The translations under genes and the position numbers were made by a program. Source: Bifidobacterium dentium JCM 1195 = DSM 20436 (GTDB taxonomy: Bacteria > Actinomycetota > Actinomycetes > Actinomycetales > Bifidobacteriaceae). From it: a stretch of 64,000 nt of DNA. Position 1 is the first letter of the stretch; every line of letters starts with the position of its first letter. Below are positions 52,839 to 61,829 of the stretch, in pieces. The notes beneath the pieces are model-generated. The model worked only from the letters and a program-made list of their open reading frames with translations. It searched no databases and had not been told where the DNA came from. The stretch spans positions 1,054,001 to 1,118,000 of the forward strand of contig NZ_AP012326.1 of assembly GCF_001042595.1 (NCBI RefSeq), in the 5' to 3' direction.

Positions 52839-53205
52839 TCAACGTGATTCCCGCTCTTCTGGAACTGCAGATGCAGCCAGAGCAGGATGAGAATCATGAG
52901 AATCTGGTTCGAGTCCCACCGGGGGCACCATCGCGACGAACGGCCTTGGCCGGGCAACACCGGCCGAGGCCGTTCCGTTGTTCCCGGCCTCGGGCCTGAC
53001 CGGATAAAGGGGTGTCCCGGCGCCTACGGGAACGCCTTGCCGGTCTTGATGCTTTTTCATTCCGAGCTCATTCATGAACGCATCATTCATGAGTTCGTCG
53101 GGTGTGGCGTCCAGGAAATTCGCGGCATTGACCAGATCGGAGACGGACCAGGCGCTTTTCCTCGCGAGCTTCACTGAGATTGTCGATCTTTTCACACCGG
53201 GGAAC
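52839..53205 (-). pseudogene. 5'-truncated HTH regulator crossing the att core
   Basis: The minus-strand text STISVKLARKSAWSVSDLVN, then AANFLDATPDELMND is the second half of a phage-type helix-turn-helix regulator. The DNA-recognition start is missing, and upstream codons are unrelated. The tail VPPVGLEP is simply the tRNA-end sequence read in reverse, so the att core lies within the frame. It is probably the remains of a regulator of the neighbouring dead element. Confidence 0.6.
52905..52930 (+). other. Attachment-site core (attR candidate), tRNA 3' end
   Basis: TGGTTCGAGTCCCACCGGGG and the following GCACCA look like a T-loop, T-stem 3' side and acceptor 3' side with encoded CCA. The 5' side of the T-stem does not pair, so no whole tRNA is present. 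It lies 254 bases from the integrase start, as expected for an end of the ICE integrated into a tRNA gene. The full tRNA should lie at the other end, outside the window. Confidence 0.75.
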
Positions 53206-53467
53206 ATATTCGAGACCCGCCCTCGCGGTGTGGGCATCGGCGGGATCATGCGTGTCACCACGGCCACGAGTGCCGGATGTCCGGATGACGGATTCCTTTC
53301 GAAATTCACCCAGTCCCGCCGTCACCCGGACGGGGACGCAACTCCCGTCGGATTGAGGAACGGCATCCGGCACGAACGGTCCGGTGGATGGCTGGTGTAG
53401 ACTTTTCGGGAGAGGAACGGTCCCGCCGCCGGGCGGGAACTCCATTGGAATCAAGACCAGGTGACGC

Positions 53468-53917
53468 ATGGACTTCTATGACCTCGACTACATCGTCTCG
53501 CATCAGTCTTCCGATTCGGCGCTGCGCGTGGCCGCGATACTTGTCCTGCTCGTGACGGGCATGGTCTTCGGCGTGCTCTACCTACGCGACAGGATACGGA
53601 CCCGGTGGAGGGACGTGGGAGTGGGCGCCCTCGTCCTCTCGCTGATACTGATAGGCGTGCAGGCCGAACAATACCTCCAGGTGAGTAATCGGATATCCCA
53701 GTCCCAACTGCTCGTGAGCTTCATCAAGGGCGTCGCCAAGGATCAGCACGTTCCGGAGGACGAGGTCCTGGTGAATTCCACGAGCCTGAAGGACGGCATC
53801 ATCGTGCGTTTCAATGAAAGGGATTACCTCGTCCACCTCAACGACGACAACAACTCCTACACGCTCGAACGGACGCACATCATTGATCACAATGTCTACG
53901 TGAACGGGAATCGCTGA
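53468..53917 (+). CDS. DUF3290 family membrane protein
   Basis: A 149-residue protein after AGGTGACG. Two membrane helices lie in residues 20-42 and 50-68. The C-terminal part (SLKDGIIVRFNERDYLVHLN, then LERTHIID) matches DUF3290, found with DUF421 (YetF) genes in Gram-positives. It is coupled to the next gene with a one-base gap. Function of the family is not settled. Confidence 0.85.
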   Translation: MDFYDLDYIVSHQSSDSALRVAAILVLLVTGMVFGVLYLRDRIRTRWRDVGVGALVLSLILIGVQAEQYLQVSNRISQSQLLVSFIKGVAKDQHVPEDEVLVNSTSLKDGIIVRFNERDYLVHLNDDNNSYTLERTHIIDHNVYVNGNR

Positions 53918-53918
53918 C

Positions 53919-54578
53919 ATGGGTTTCTATACATTGACGATCATCAAGTTCTCGCTGGGCATGCTCGTGATGATCCTCCAGATCAACATTCTCGGGAAAC
54001 GCGAATTCTCCCTCAATACCCCGCTCAACCAAGTCCAGAACTACGTGCTGGGCGGCATCATCGGCGGGGTGATCTACAACCCATCGGTCACGGTGCTCCA
54101 GTTCCTGATAGTCCTCCTCATCTGGTCGCTTGTCATCGTGGCGGCGAAGCTCCTTTTCGGGAGCAGCGGGACGCTCAGACGGGCCATCGCCTGCCAACCC
54201 GAGCTCCTCGTCTGCGACGGGAAGGTGGACATCGCCCGATGCGCGAAGGTCGGCCTCACCGCGGAACAGCTCAGTGGGAGCCTGCGTGAGAAGGGCATCC
54301 CCAGCGTGGCGGATGTGAAGGCGGCCGTCATGGAGACCGATGGCAGGCTCACGATTCGCGTGGCCGGCACACGGGATGGGAGCCCGCTGCTGCCATTGGT
54401 GAGCGACGGACATCTGGTCCGTGATGGTCTGAAGCTTGCGGGCAGGGACGAAACATGGGTGACGGAACGGCTCAGGGAACAAGGGTATGGCTCGGTGAGG
54501 CAGGTCTTCCTAGCTGAACTCGTGGATGGGAGCCTTGAAGTGGTTCCGTTCTCGGACGCGGCACGCTCGATGGCCTAG
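53919..54578 (+). CDS. DUF421/YetF-like membrane protein
   Basis: A 219-residue protein with three N-terminal membrane helices and a cytoplasmic part (QILGKREFSL-like ILGKREFSL, LNQVQNYVLGGIIGGVIYNP, and a C-terminal YetF domain). The DUF3290-DUF421 pair is common in bacilli and lactobacilli. YetF homologues have been linked to membrane or spore stress; here the role is unknown. The gene pair is flanked by two tRNA-end sequences, so it may be cargo of an old element. Confidence 0.85.
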   Translation: MGFYTLTIIKFSLGMLVMILQINILGKREFSLNTPLNQVQNYVLGGIIGGVIYNPSVTVLQFLIVLLIWSLVIVAAKLLFGSSGTLRRAIACQPELLVCDGKVDIARCAKVGLTAEQLSGSLREKGIPSVADVKAAVMETDGRLTIRVAGTRDGSPLLPLVSDGHLVRDGLKLAGRDETWVTERLREQGYGSVRQVFLAELVDGSLEVVPFSDAARSMA

Positions 54579-54589
54579 TTCCCATCGCC

Positions 54590-55099
54590 ATCACGCGGGT
54601 CCCATCCACATGACCGACGGCCCACGCAAAAAACGAGTGGCATCCGCACTTTGGCGATCGTGTTTTAGAAAATCGCCGGCCTCGCCGCCGGCCAGAGCAG
54701 ACAGGTAAATCGCAATCCGTGTGTATGCGGGTGTCGCAACGTATCGCATCCTTAATGTTTTGCCGTCCACTGGTCGGATTCGCCATGATTCGGGTTGCGG
54801 ATCCGGTGGAATGGGCAGCATGAAAGGATTCGTCTCGATGAGAGGAGAGGCGCCGTCGCTTGGTTTCGTGGCTTCTTCCAGGATTGATTTGAGTCGTTCG
54901 CGTTCCTTCCAAGGTCTACGAGGAGCTTTTCCTCCTCAAGCCAGCTTTGTGCCTGGATCCTGCCATCCTTGCCGAATGAGCGTTGGCAACGGACTCCCTT
55001 GTAGGTGTATCGTCCGATCCATGTCTGGGTCTTGCCGCTGGGGTGCCTTCTGAGCAGCACGGTCCCGAATTGGCGTCTCTTTTTCCTCTTCTCTGTCAT
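54590..55099 (-). pseudogene. Wrecked second tyrosine integrase
   Basis: In the first frame (from 55099) QFGTVLLRRHPSGKTQTWIG followed by RCQRSFGKDGRIQAQSWLEE matches the N-terminus of the ICE integrase (RRRFGTVIARKRADGSVG, QRSFRTSEDAQAWLNGEE). A shifted frame then gives MLPIPPDPQPESW, matching VLPIPPDPEPKSW. The core-binding domain between is deleted and the catalytic domain is gone. It is a relative of the active integrase, which suggests a related element once ended here. Confidence 0.8.
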
Positions 55100-55326
55100 G
55101 CGGCCGTCCTTTTTTCCGGTTATAGAAACAGCCCGTCGGAAAATGTCATCCTTGGGTTAATGTGTCACCCTAGGAGACGCCTTCGCGACGGGCTGAAACG
55201 GGGATTCAGGTTCGGGCTTTGTGAGAGATGCGTATGCGGGCTGTGATTGTCATGCTGTAAAGCAGCAGGAGACAGGCGGGGTCTGGGATGATGGGGTCCG
55301 ACTCGTCAGTCTGGCCTATGGTCATG

Positions 55327-55350
55327 GGTTCGAGTTCCGCCGGGGCACCT
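55327..55350 (+). other. Second tRNA 3'-end-like sequence
   Basis: GGGTTCGAGTTCCGCCGGGG with CACC matches the att core at 52905 at most positions. Preceding bases (GACTCGTCAGTC) resemble an anticodon-arm side, but no complete cloverleaf forms. It lies about 230 bases beyond the wrecked integrase. The rest of 55100-55612 shows no gene. Confidence 0.55.
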
Positions 55351-55612
55351 GAAACGACGAAGAATCGCGGATAGGCCGATTGGGAAATGATCGTGTCCGC
55401 GAGATTTCGATGATTATGGACGATGCATATCCTCCAAACTCAGCGCAGGTGATGGTTTTCGAGGAATATGCATGCGCTGGATATCGCATGCGAAGATGAG
55501 GTGGACTATCTCACACGCTTAAGCGTTTTTGGTGTAATTCTTCTTGAAATAGTATCATGTTGATGTCATATTTTCAGTCTCAGTACGTGCGATTGCGGTA
55601 CGGGAGGGCCTG

Positions 55613-56230
55613 ATGGATTTGTTCGTTCATACGCTCGTTTCCGGGCTTGTCCAGTTTGCGCTGGCCGTGCTCATCGCTTTCGTCTGGTGGTGGTTTAGCG
55701 CGCGCCATCAGCGGCGGTTCACTCAATGGATCGGTCTTACGAAGATCAAGGGCGGGACGAAGACCTTCTCGTTCATGCTCCTTACGCTTCTGATCCTGTT
55801 CGGGTGTGGCTGGCTTGTCATTCAGGTGATACCGAGTACATATACCTATACCGCGTCCACGCAATTCGGAGGTTTGGGATGGGCGGCTCTGCCATCCGTT
55901 CTCGTACATGCGTTGCTGAACACGTCGGGGTGGGAGGAGATCTTCTTCCGGGGACTCCTGTTGAAGCGTCTGATGGGCAAGTGCGGACTGCTCGTCGCCA
56001 ATGCCCTTCAAGCCGTCCTGTTCGGTCTTATGCATGGTGTCCCTTTGTTTCTCATGACGGGAATGAGTGTCGTTCAGGCCGCTGTCATCACCCTGTTCAC
56101 CGGATTGGCGGGCTGGTGCATGGGGTATATGAACGAAAAGCATGCGCAAGGGTCCATCTTCCCGAGCTGGACGGTGCATATGCTGTCCAATGTGGCGTCG
56201 GGAACGCTATCAGCCTTCAACATGCTCTAA
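55613..56230 (+). CDS. CPBP-family intramembrane protease
   Basis: A 205-residue membrane protein with about six helices. The CPBP (Abi) motifs are seen: EEIFFRGLLLKRL (two Glu and Arg), FGLMHG (His), and WTVHMLSNV (His). Members cleave or process membrane-bound peptides or confer bacteriocin immunity. The start TTGATGG... is at the ATG at 55613 after GGAGGGCCTG. It lies between two tRNA-end sequences. Confidence 0.85.
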   Translation: MDLFVHTLVSGLVQFALAVLIAFVWWWFSARHQRRFTQWIGLTKIKGGTKTFSFMLLTLLILFGCGWLVIQVIPSTYTYTASTQFGGLGWAALPSVLVHALLNTSGWEEIFFRGLLLKRLMGKCGLLVANALQAVLFGLMHGVPLFLMTGMSVVQAAVITLFTGLAGWCMGYMNEKHAQGSIFPSWTVHMLSNVASGTLSAFNML

Positions 56231-56575
56231 AGCATGGGCATGACTTGCAAAGGTATGGAAGAATCGGCGCATCTCATCACATAGCAGGATGGGAACGTTC
56301 CTCCGGCGTCCGGCGACTTCGTCATGTTGGAACGCAAGCGCAGACTTGGTTTACGCGACACGCATATATAGGCGGCTGCTATTATCATTTCAGAAAGAAC
56401 AAGGAGGCAGGCTGGCTGGAGCCGTCTGCTGCCGGCTTTATGCGGATTGAACCAGAGCCTTGCGGAGGTGGTGTTCGAGTCCCGTTCGGGGCGCGTGACA
56501 CACGTCGAATCAATCCGGGTCTAGGTGGGATTGGCATCGAGCCGGGCATGGGTGCGATAGTGAAAAGAGACTGAT
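56231..56575. other. Gap with third tRNA-end-like sequence
   Basis: GTGTTCGAGTCCCGTTCGGG with GCGC lies at 56471-56494 in the same orientation as the two others. Surrounding bases do not fold into a tRNA. No gene is supported in 56231-56575 apart from the short leader of the regulator. Confidence 0.4.
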
Positions 56576-57352
56576 ATGGCTGCAAGGAAGAAGACCACTG
56601 ATTCGGCTGAAGTGAGCGAGGTGCTCACTGACGAAGAGCTCAAGGCCGCTGCGGAGCCTGAAGAGGCCTCAACCAAGGAAGGCGAACCGCATAAGCGTAC
56701 CGTTGTGGTGGCCGAAGATGAATCGGTGAATCGCATGGATCTGGTCGCCATGCTTGAAGACAACGGCTACGAGGTCGTCGGTGAAGCGGCCAATGGTGAG
56801 GAGGCCATCGAACTGACCCGTAAGTACCGTCCGGACGTGGTGTGCATGGATGTGAAGATGCCTCGTACCGACGGCATCACCGCGGCCGGCGTGATCTGCG
56901 ATGAGAACATCGCCCCGGTCGTCATGCTCACCGCATTCTCTCAGCCTGATTTGGTCAAGCAGGCCACCGGCGCGGGTGCCATGGCATATGTGACCAAGCC
57001 ATATGAGGAATCCAAACTGCTGCCGGCCCTCGAAGTGGCCATGGGTCGCTTTGCTGAGATCAATGATCTGCTTGACAATGTGGAGCGTAGCGAATCCAAG
57101 TTGCGCGACACTGAGGAGCAGCTCAAAAAGGCCGAGGAACAGCTTAAGAAGGCTGAGGAGACCCTTGAGGAACGCAAGCTTGTCGATCGGGCCAAGGGCC
57201 TGTTGATGGACAAGGCGGACTTCTCCGAGCAGGGCGCCTTCCGTTGGATTCAGAAGACCTCCATGGATCAGCGCATCCCGAAGAAGCGTCTGGCCATGGC
57301 CATCATCGCCAAGTATGGCGAGCAGAAGTCGGAAGCAGAGGATGAGCGCTAA
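56576..57352 (+). CDS. ANTAR-type response regulator
   Basis: A 258-residue protein. After an acidic N-terminal extension (about 40 residues) a receiver domain carries the acidic pair ED near the start, VCMDVKMPRTDG with the phosphorylated Asp, and YVTKPY with the conserved Lys. A coiled coil leads to a C-terminal ANTAR domain (LVDRAKGLLMDKADFSEQGA, then IQKTSMDQRI). ANTAR domains bind RNA hairpins and prevent termination. PdtaR of mycobacteria is the nearest type by design. Its last bases overlap the polA start. No kinase gene is adjacent. Confidence 0.9.
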   Translation: MAARKKTTDSAEVSEVLTDEELKAAAEPEEASTKEGEPHKRTVVVAEDESVNRMDLVAMLEDNGYEVVGEAANGEEAIELTRKYRPDVVCMDVKMPRTDGITAAGVICDENIAPVVMLTAFSQPDLVKQATGAGAMAYVTKPYEESKLLPALEVAMGRFAEINDLLDNVERSESKLRDTEEQLKKAEEQLKKAEETLEERKLVDRAKGLLMDKADFSEQGAFRWIQKTSMDQRIPKKRLAMAIIAKYGEQKSEAEDER

Positions 57353-60191
57353 CACAGCAACTGTGGAAGGCACTTCACGCGGAACGCTATTGGTCGTTGA
57401 TGGCCATTCCTTGGCGTTCCGCGCTTTTTTTGCCTTGCCCGTAGAGAATTTCAGCACTTCGGCCGGTCAGGCCACCAATGCGGTATGGGGCTTCGCCACC
57501 ATGCTGTCGCAGGTGATTGACACTGAGCATCCCGACCATTTGGCGGTGGCGTTCGATGTCAAGGGCGGCACCTTCCGAAATACGATGCTGCCGCAGTACA
57601 AAGGCACACGGGATGCCGCTCCGGAGGATCTGCTCAGTCAGCTGCCATTGATTCAGAGGATGCTTTCCGCCCTAGGAGTCACCTATATCGAACAGCCCGG
57701 CTATGAGGGCGACGATGTGATCGGCACCTTGGCGACCATGGGAGACAAGGCCGGATACCGTACGTTGGTGCTTTCCGGCGACCGTGACGCCTTCCAGCTG
57801 ATCAATGACAACATCACCGTGTTGTATCCAGGTCATCATTTCAAGGATTTGAAGCATATGACCGCTGAGGCGGTGGTGGAAAAATACCATGTCACACCGG
57901 AACAGTACCCCGATCTGGCCGCATTACGTGGTGAAACCGCCGACAATATCCCGGGAGTGCCGGGCGTGGGTGACGGGTTCGCCGCGAAATGGATCAACCA
58001 ATATGGCGGACTTGACCAAATCATCGAGCATGCCGACGAAATCACGGGCAAAAAAGGCGAAGCCCTGCGTGAGAACATCGAACAGGTCAAGTTGAATCGT
58101 TCCGTGAATGCGTTGGTGCGGGATCTCGAACTTGATGTGACTCTTGACGATTTGACGTTCGGAACCGTTGACACCGCGCGACTCAATGACTTGTTCTCCA
58201 AACTGGAATTCGGCATTCGCACTAGAAATCGCGTGCTGAAGACCTTCAATGCGGGCACGACGACGGGCGTCACGGTCCAGACGGAGTCCAATCGGGTCGT
58301 GCTGCCGGAAGTCATGACGATTACCCATGGAGACGAGCTGCGTACATGGGTGGATGCGAACATGCCACCGGCCGATGAACATCTGCATGGGGATGATGAG
58401 GATGCGAATCCGGCCATTGATGCCGGATCCCTCATTGAGAACACCATGACATGCACCAATGCCGTCAACCATTCCTGGGTGCTACAGGCCGAAGGCGTGG
58501 CCAAGCCAGGAAACGCAAGCATGGCTTCACTGATGCTGATGGTGAACGGCAAAGGTGCCCAGATCGAGCATGTCGATGACTCGATTGCGAACGAACTTCA
58601 GCATATGCTCGACGGATACCACCGTTCTATGGTGGTGCACGGCTACAAGGAACAGCAGCATCTGCTCGAATCCGTCGGCATCACCTTGCCTACGCCGCTG
58701 TTCGACACCAAGCTGGCGGGCTATTTGGTACACCCGGATTTCCACGCGGAATCGCTTGAACAGGCGGCCGGCCACTTCCTTGACCTGCACTTCGAGGAGC
58801 AGTCGTCCGAGGCCACGCAGGGCACACTTGATCTGGATGATATGGACGGATCCTCGAATACGCAAGCCGATGAGCTGCAACGTCATGCGGCCATCGTCGA
58901 CATGCTGGCGAATGTGCTGGCGGACCTGCTGGATCAGCGTGCACAGTTCGGGCTGCTCAAGTCCATCGAATTGCCGGTATCGAAGGTACTGTATGGCATG
59001 GAGCATGCAGGCGCCCAAGTCGACATGATACGTTTGACCGAAATGCGTGACCAGTTTGCCGCCGATGCGCGTCAGGCCCAGGAGATCGCTTGGGAAAGCG
59101 CCGGCGAGCGTGTGAATCTGCAAAGCCCCAAGCAATTGCAGAAGATCCTGTTCGAAGACATGGGCCTGAAGCCCACGAAGAAGACCAAGTCGGGCTCCTA
59201 CACCACGAATGCGGCCGCATTGCAGACACTGTACGAGCATTCCCTCGATAATGACCGCGCGAACCAGTTTCTGGGAGCACTGCTGAGGCACCGCGAAACC
59301 AACAAGCTCAAGCAGATCGTACAGACGCTGATCGACGCCACGAACCCTCGTGACGGTCGTATTCACACGACGTTCGAGCAGACGGTCGCTGCGACGGGCA
59401 GACTCAGTTCCGTGGATCCGAATCTGCAGAACATTCCCAATCGCAATGCGGCAGGCCGGGAGATTCGCTCGGCATTCGTGCCGGGGGAGGGATACGAGTC
59501 GCTGCTCAGCTCCGACTACTCGCAGGTGGAGCTACGTATCATGGCCGATCTTTCCGGCGACGAGGCGCTGATTGAAGCATTTCGTTCCGGTAGGGACTTC
59601 CACAAATATGTGGCCAGTCTGGTCTATGGCATTCCTGTGGAGGAGATCACTTCCGACCAGCGTAGCCACGTCAAGGCGATGAGTTACGGTCTGGCCTACG
59701 GCCTGAGCACCTATGGGTTGGCTCAGCAGCTCAAAATCTCCCCGAAAGAAGCGGAGTCATTGAGGAACCAGTACTTCGCCACTTTCGGCAAAGTACATGA
59801 ATACCTTGAATCACTGGTCTCCACTGCACGCGAGAAAGGCTATACCGAAACGATTTATGGTCGTCGCCGGTATTTCCCCGGATTGAAGTCACCGAATCGT
59901 GCGGTTCGTGATGCGGCCGAACGTGCCGCGTTGAACGCTCCGATTCAAGGATCGGCCGCCGATATCATGAAAATCGCCATGATTCGTGCTGCGGATTCCT
60001 TGCGCGACGCGTGCCTGAAGAGTCGAATCATCCTGCAGATTCATGATGAACTCGTCGTGGAAATCGCTCCGGGCGAAGCCGAACAGGCCACTGCATTGGT
60101 CAGGAACGCGATGGAACACGCCGTTACGATGGCCGTGCCGTTGGACGCTTCCACAGGTATCGGTTCGGATTGGCAGCTTGCAGCACATTGA
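57342..60191 (+). CDS. polA: DNA polymerase I
   Basis: A 949-residue protein starting at the ATG 57342, overlapping the upstream stop by 11 bases. The 5'-nuclease part (LLVVDGHSLAFRAFFALP, then EGDDVIGTLA and ETADNIPGVPGVG) is intact. The middle 3'-5' exonuclease-like domain lacks the usual acidic catalytic residues seen in E. coli. The polymerase has motif A (SSDYSQVELR), the O-helix region (KAMSYGLAYGLSTYGLA) and motif C (IHDELVVE). It works in Okazaki processing and repair. Housekeeping gene that marks the chromosome. Confidence 0.97.
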   Translation: MSANTATVEGTSRGTLLVVDGHSLAFRAFFALPVENFSTSAGQATNAVWGFATMLSQVIDTEHPDHLAVAFDVKGGTFRNTMLPQYKGTRDAAPEDLLSQLPLIQRMLSALGVTYIEQPGYEGDDVIGTLATMGDKAGYRTLVLSGDRDAFQLINDNITVLYPGHHFKDLKHMTAEAVVEKYHVTPEQYPDLAALRGETADNIPGVPGVGDGFAAKWINQYGGLDQIIEHADEITGKKGEALRENIEQVKLNRSVNALVRDLELDVTLDDLTFGTVDTARLNDLFSKLEFGIRTRNRVLKTFNAGTTTGVTVQTESNRVVLPEVMTITHGDELRTWVDANMPPADEHLHGDDEDANPAIDAGSLIENTMTCTNAVNHSWVLQAEGVAKPGNASMASLMLMVNGKGAQIEHVDDSIANELQHMLDGYHRSMVVHGYKEQQHLLESVGITLPTPLFDTKLAGYLVHPDFHAESLEQAAGHFLDLHFEEQSSEATQGTLDLDDMDGSSNTQADELQRHAAIVDMLANVLADLLDQRAQFGLLKSIELPVSKVLYGMEHAGAQVDMIRLTEMRDQFAADARQAQEIAWESAGERVNLQSPKQLQKILFEDMGLKPTKKTKSGSYTTNAAALQTLYEHSLDNDRANQFLGALLRHRETNKLKQIVQTLIDATNPRDGRIHTTFEQTVAATGRLSSVDPNLQNIPNRNAAGREIRSAFVPGEGYESLLSSDYSQVELRIMADLSGDEALIEAFRSGRDFHKYVASLVYGIPVEEITSDQRSHVKAMSYGLAYGLSTYGLAQQLKISPKEAESLRNQYFATFGKVHEYLESLVSTAREKGYTETIYGRRRYFPGLKSPNRAVRDAAERAALNAPIQGSAADIMKIAMIRAADSLRDACLKSRIILQIHDELVVEIAPGEAEQATALVRNAMEHAVTMAVPLDASTGIGSDWQLAAH

Positions 60192-60216
60192 TCACAGCGA
60201 GGAAGGGAATCATTCA

Positions 60217-61122
60217 ATGGCAACCCTCAAACAGGTCGTCGACGTATTGGAAACGCTGTATCCGCTACGCTATGCGGAGGAATGGGACGAACCCGGTCTG
60301 ATTGTGGGCGATCTTCGACATGAAGTCTCCAATATCGCATTTGCGGCCGATCCTTCCATGGCGGTGATCGATGAGGCCATCGTCAACCACGTTGATCTGC
60401 TGATCTGCCATCACCCGCTGTTCTTCCGTTCCGTGCATGCGGTTTCCGGACTTGGATTCCGTGGTGAAATCGTACGCAAGCTCAATGAGGCGGGATGCGC
60501 TCTGTGGGTAGGGCATACGAACGCCGACGCCTCATATCGAGGTGTCGGTCAGGCGGCTGCCGATATGTTCGGTGTGGAAGATCAGCGCCCGCTGGTGCCC
60601 ATCGATGATGCGAAGGCCGAGCATGCGATCGGATTGGGACGCGTGGGGCGTTTGTCGGAACCGATGCCTCTGCGCGATTTCGCCCGTCGTGTGGCGGATG
60701 CGTTGCCTTATACCGAGCTCGGTGTACAGGTTTGCGGCGAACTCGATGCCCCGGTGCGTACGGTGGCCGTGCTTCCAGGTTCCGGAGACTCGCTGTTCGA
60801 CGAGGTTCGTGCCGCGGGAGTGGACGTGTATGTGACCAGCGACCTACGCCACCATCCGGTGACGGATGCTATAGAACAAGCCCGATACGAAGCCTCCATG
60901 CGTGCTCAGGGAGTGTGCATCGGCCAAGGCGACGATCAGGTACGTCCCGCGTTCATCAATACGCCGCACAGTGCCATCGAATCGATGTGGTTCCAGTATG
61001 CTATGGGCGACGTGCCTCGTGCCGTAGCTGAAGCCACCGGCGACATTCCGGCGGTGCGATGGATCTCCATGAACACCGATCCATGGAATCTAGTGCTACC
61101 GTCAAGCGGTCAGGAACGTTGA
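60217..61122 (+). CDS. NIF3-like dinuclear metal-centre protein
   Basis: A 301-residue protein starting after GGAAGGGA. The family motifs DLLICHHPLFF (His pair) and VTSDLRHHP with ERs further on (GVCIGQGDD) coordinate a two-metal centre. Often annotated as GTP cyclohydrolase I type 2; true activity is uncertain. It starts 26 bases after polA and two bases before the Nudix gene. Confidence 0.92.
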   Translation: MATLKQVVDVLETLYPLRYAEEWDEPGLIVGDLRHEVSNIAFAADPSMAVIDEAIVNHVDLLICHHPLFFRSVHAVSGLGFRGEIVRKLNEAGCALWVGHTNADASYRGVGQAAADMFGVEDQRPLVPIDDAKAEHAIGLGRVGRLSEPMPLRDFARRVADALPYTELGVQVCGELDAPVRTVAVLPGSGDSLFDEVRAAGVDVYVTSDLRHHPVTDAIEQARYEASMRAQGVCIGQGDDQVRPAFINTPHSAIESMWFQYAMGDVPRAVAEATGDIPAVRWISMNTDPWNLVLPSSGQER

Positions 61123-61124
61123 AT

Positions 61125-61751
61125 ATGAATATCGACAGCGTGAACAAAGCGCTGGAGCGTTCCGGAGACGGTGTCGATATGGAACGTCCGGTCACGGTGG
61201 TGAGTCGCGAGCTGGTATATCAAGGGGCGATTTTCAGCGTCGAGGATATGCGGCTTGGACTCCATCTGCACCACGGCGGGCAGACGGTAATCCGCAGACA
61301 GGTCATGCGTCATGCGCCTTGCGTGGTCATGCTGGTGCATGACCTGAAACGGGACCTGTACCTGATTGAACGGGAATACCGTGTCGGCAGCGATATGTTT
61401 GCTTACGGTCTTCCCGCCGGTCTCATCGATGATGGCGAAGACGTCGAACAGGCCGCGTTGCGTGAGCTTGTCGAGGAAACCGGTGTGAGGCCTATCCGTG
61501 GCGACGATATGGCGTTCGATCATGTGGGGGAGTTCTATTCATCGGAGGGCATGACCGATGAGCTGGCCCACATCATGATCATTCGTCTTGGCTCCTGGCA
61601 GTCCGTTGAACGGCATTTCGATGCCGACGAACATGTCGAATCCGCGTGGATCACTTGGGAGCAGCTGCGGAGGACGCGTATCACGGCGTCCAATTCCATG
61701 ATTGCGATTCAATACGAGCAGATTCGTAGAATGAAGGAAAACGGGCGATAA
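61125..61751 (+). CDS. Nudix hydrolase, ADP-ribose pyrophosphatase type
   Basis: A 208-residue protein with start 61125, almost touching the NIF3 gene. The Nudix box GLIDDGEDVEQAALRELVEE with TGV fits G-x5-E-x7-REUxEExGU. Preceding VMLVHDLKRDLYLIEREYR resembles ADP-ribose/NDP-sugar hydrolases. It would clear ADP-ribose or related dinucleotides. Confidence 0.92.
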   Translation: MNIDSVNKALERSGDGVDMERPVTVVSRELVYQGAIFSVEDMRLGLHLHHGGQTVIRRQVMRHAPCVVMLVHDLKRDLYLIEREYRVGSDMFAYGLPAGLIDDGEDVEQAALRELVEETGVRPIRGDDMAFDHVGEFYSSEGMTDELAHIMIIRLGSWQSVERHFDADEHVESAWITWEQLRRTRITASNSMIAIQYEQIRRMKENGR

Positions 61752-61829
61752 AATTTCAAGTCGCACTACAATCGCCGGAAAAATCGCAGATAAACCGGTT
61801 CCGCCCGAAGTCGTGAGATACTTGAAGGT

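Noticed and set aside
52811..52930. Complete tRNA gene
   Set aside because: Only the 3' T-arm and acceptor side are recognisable. The 5' T-stem and acceptor partners do not pair.
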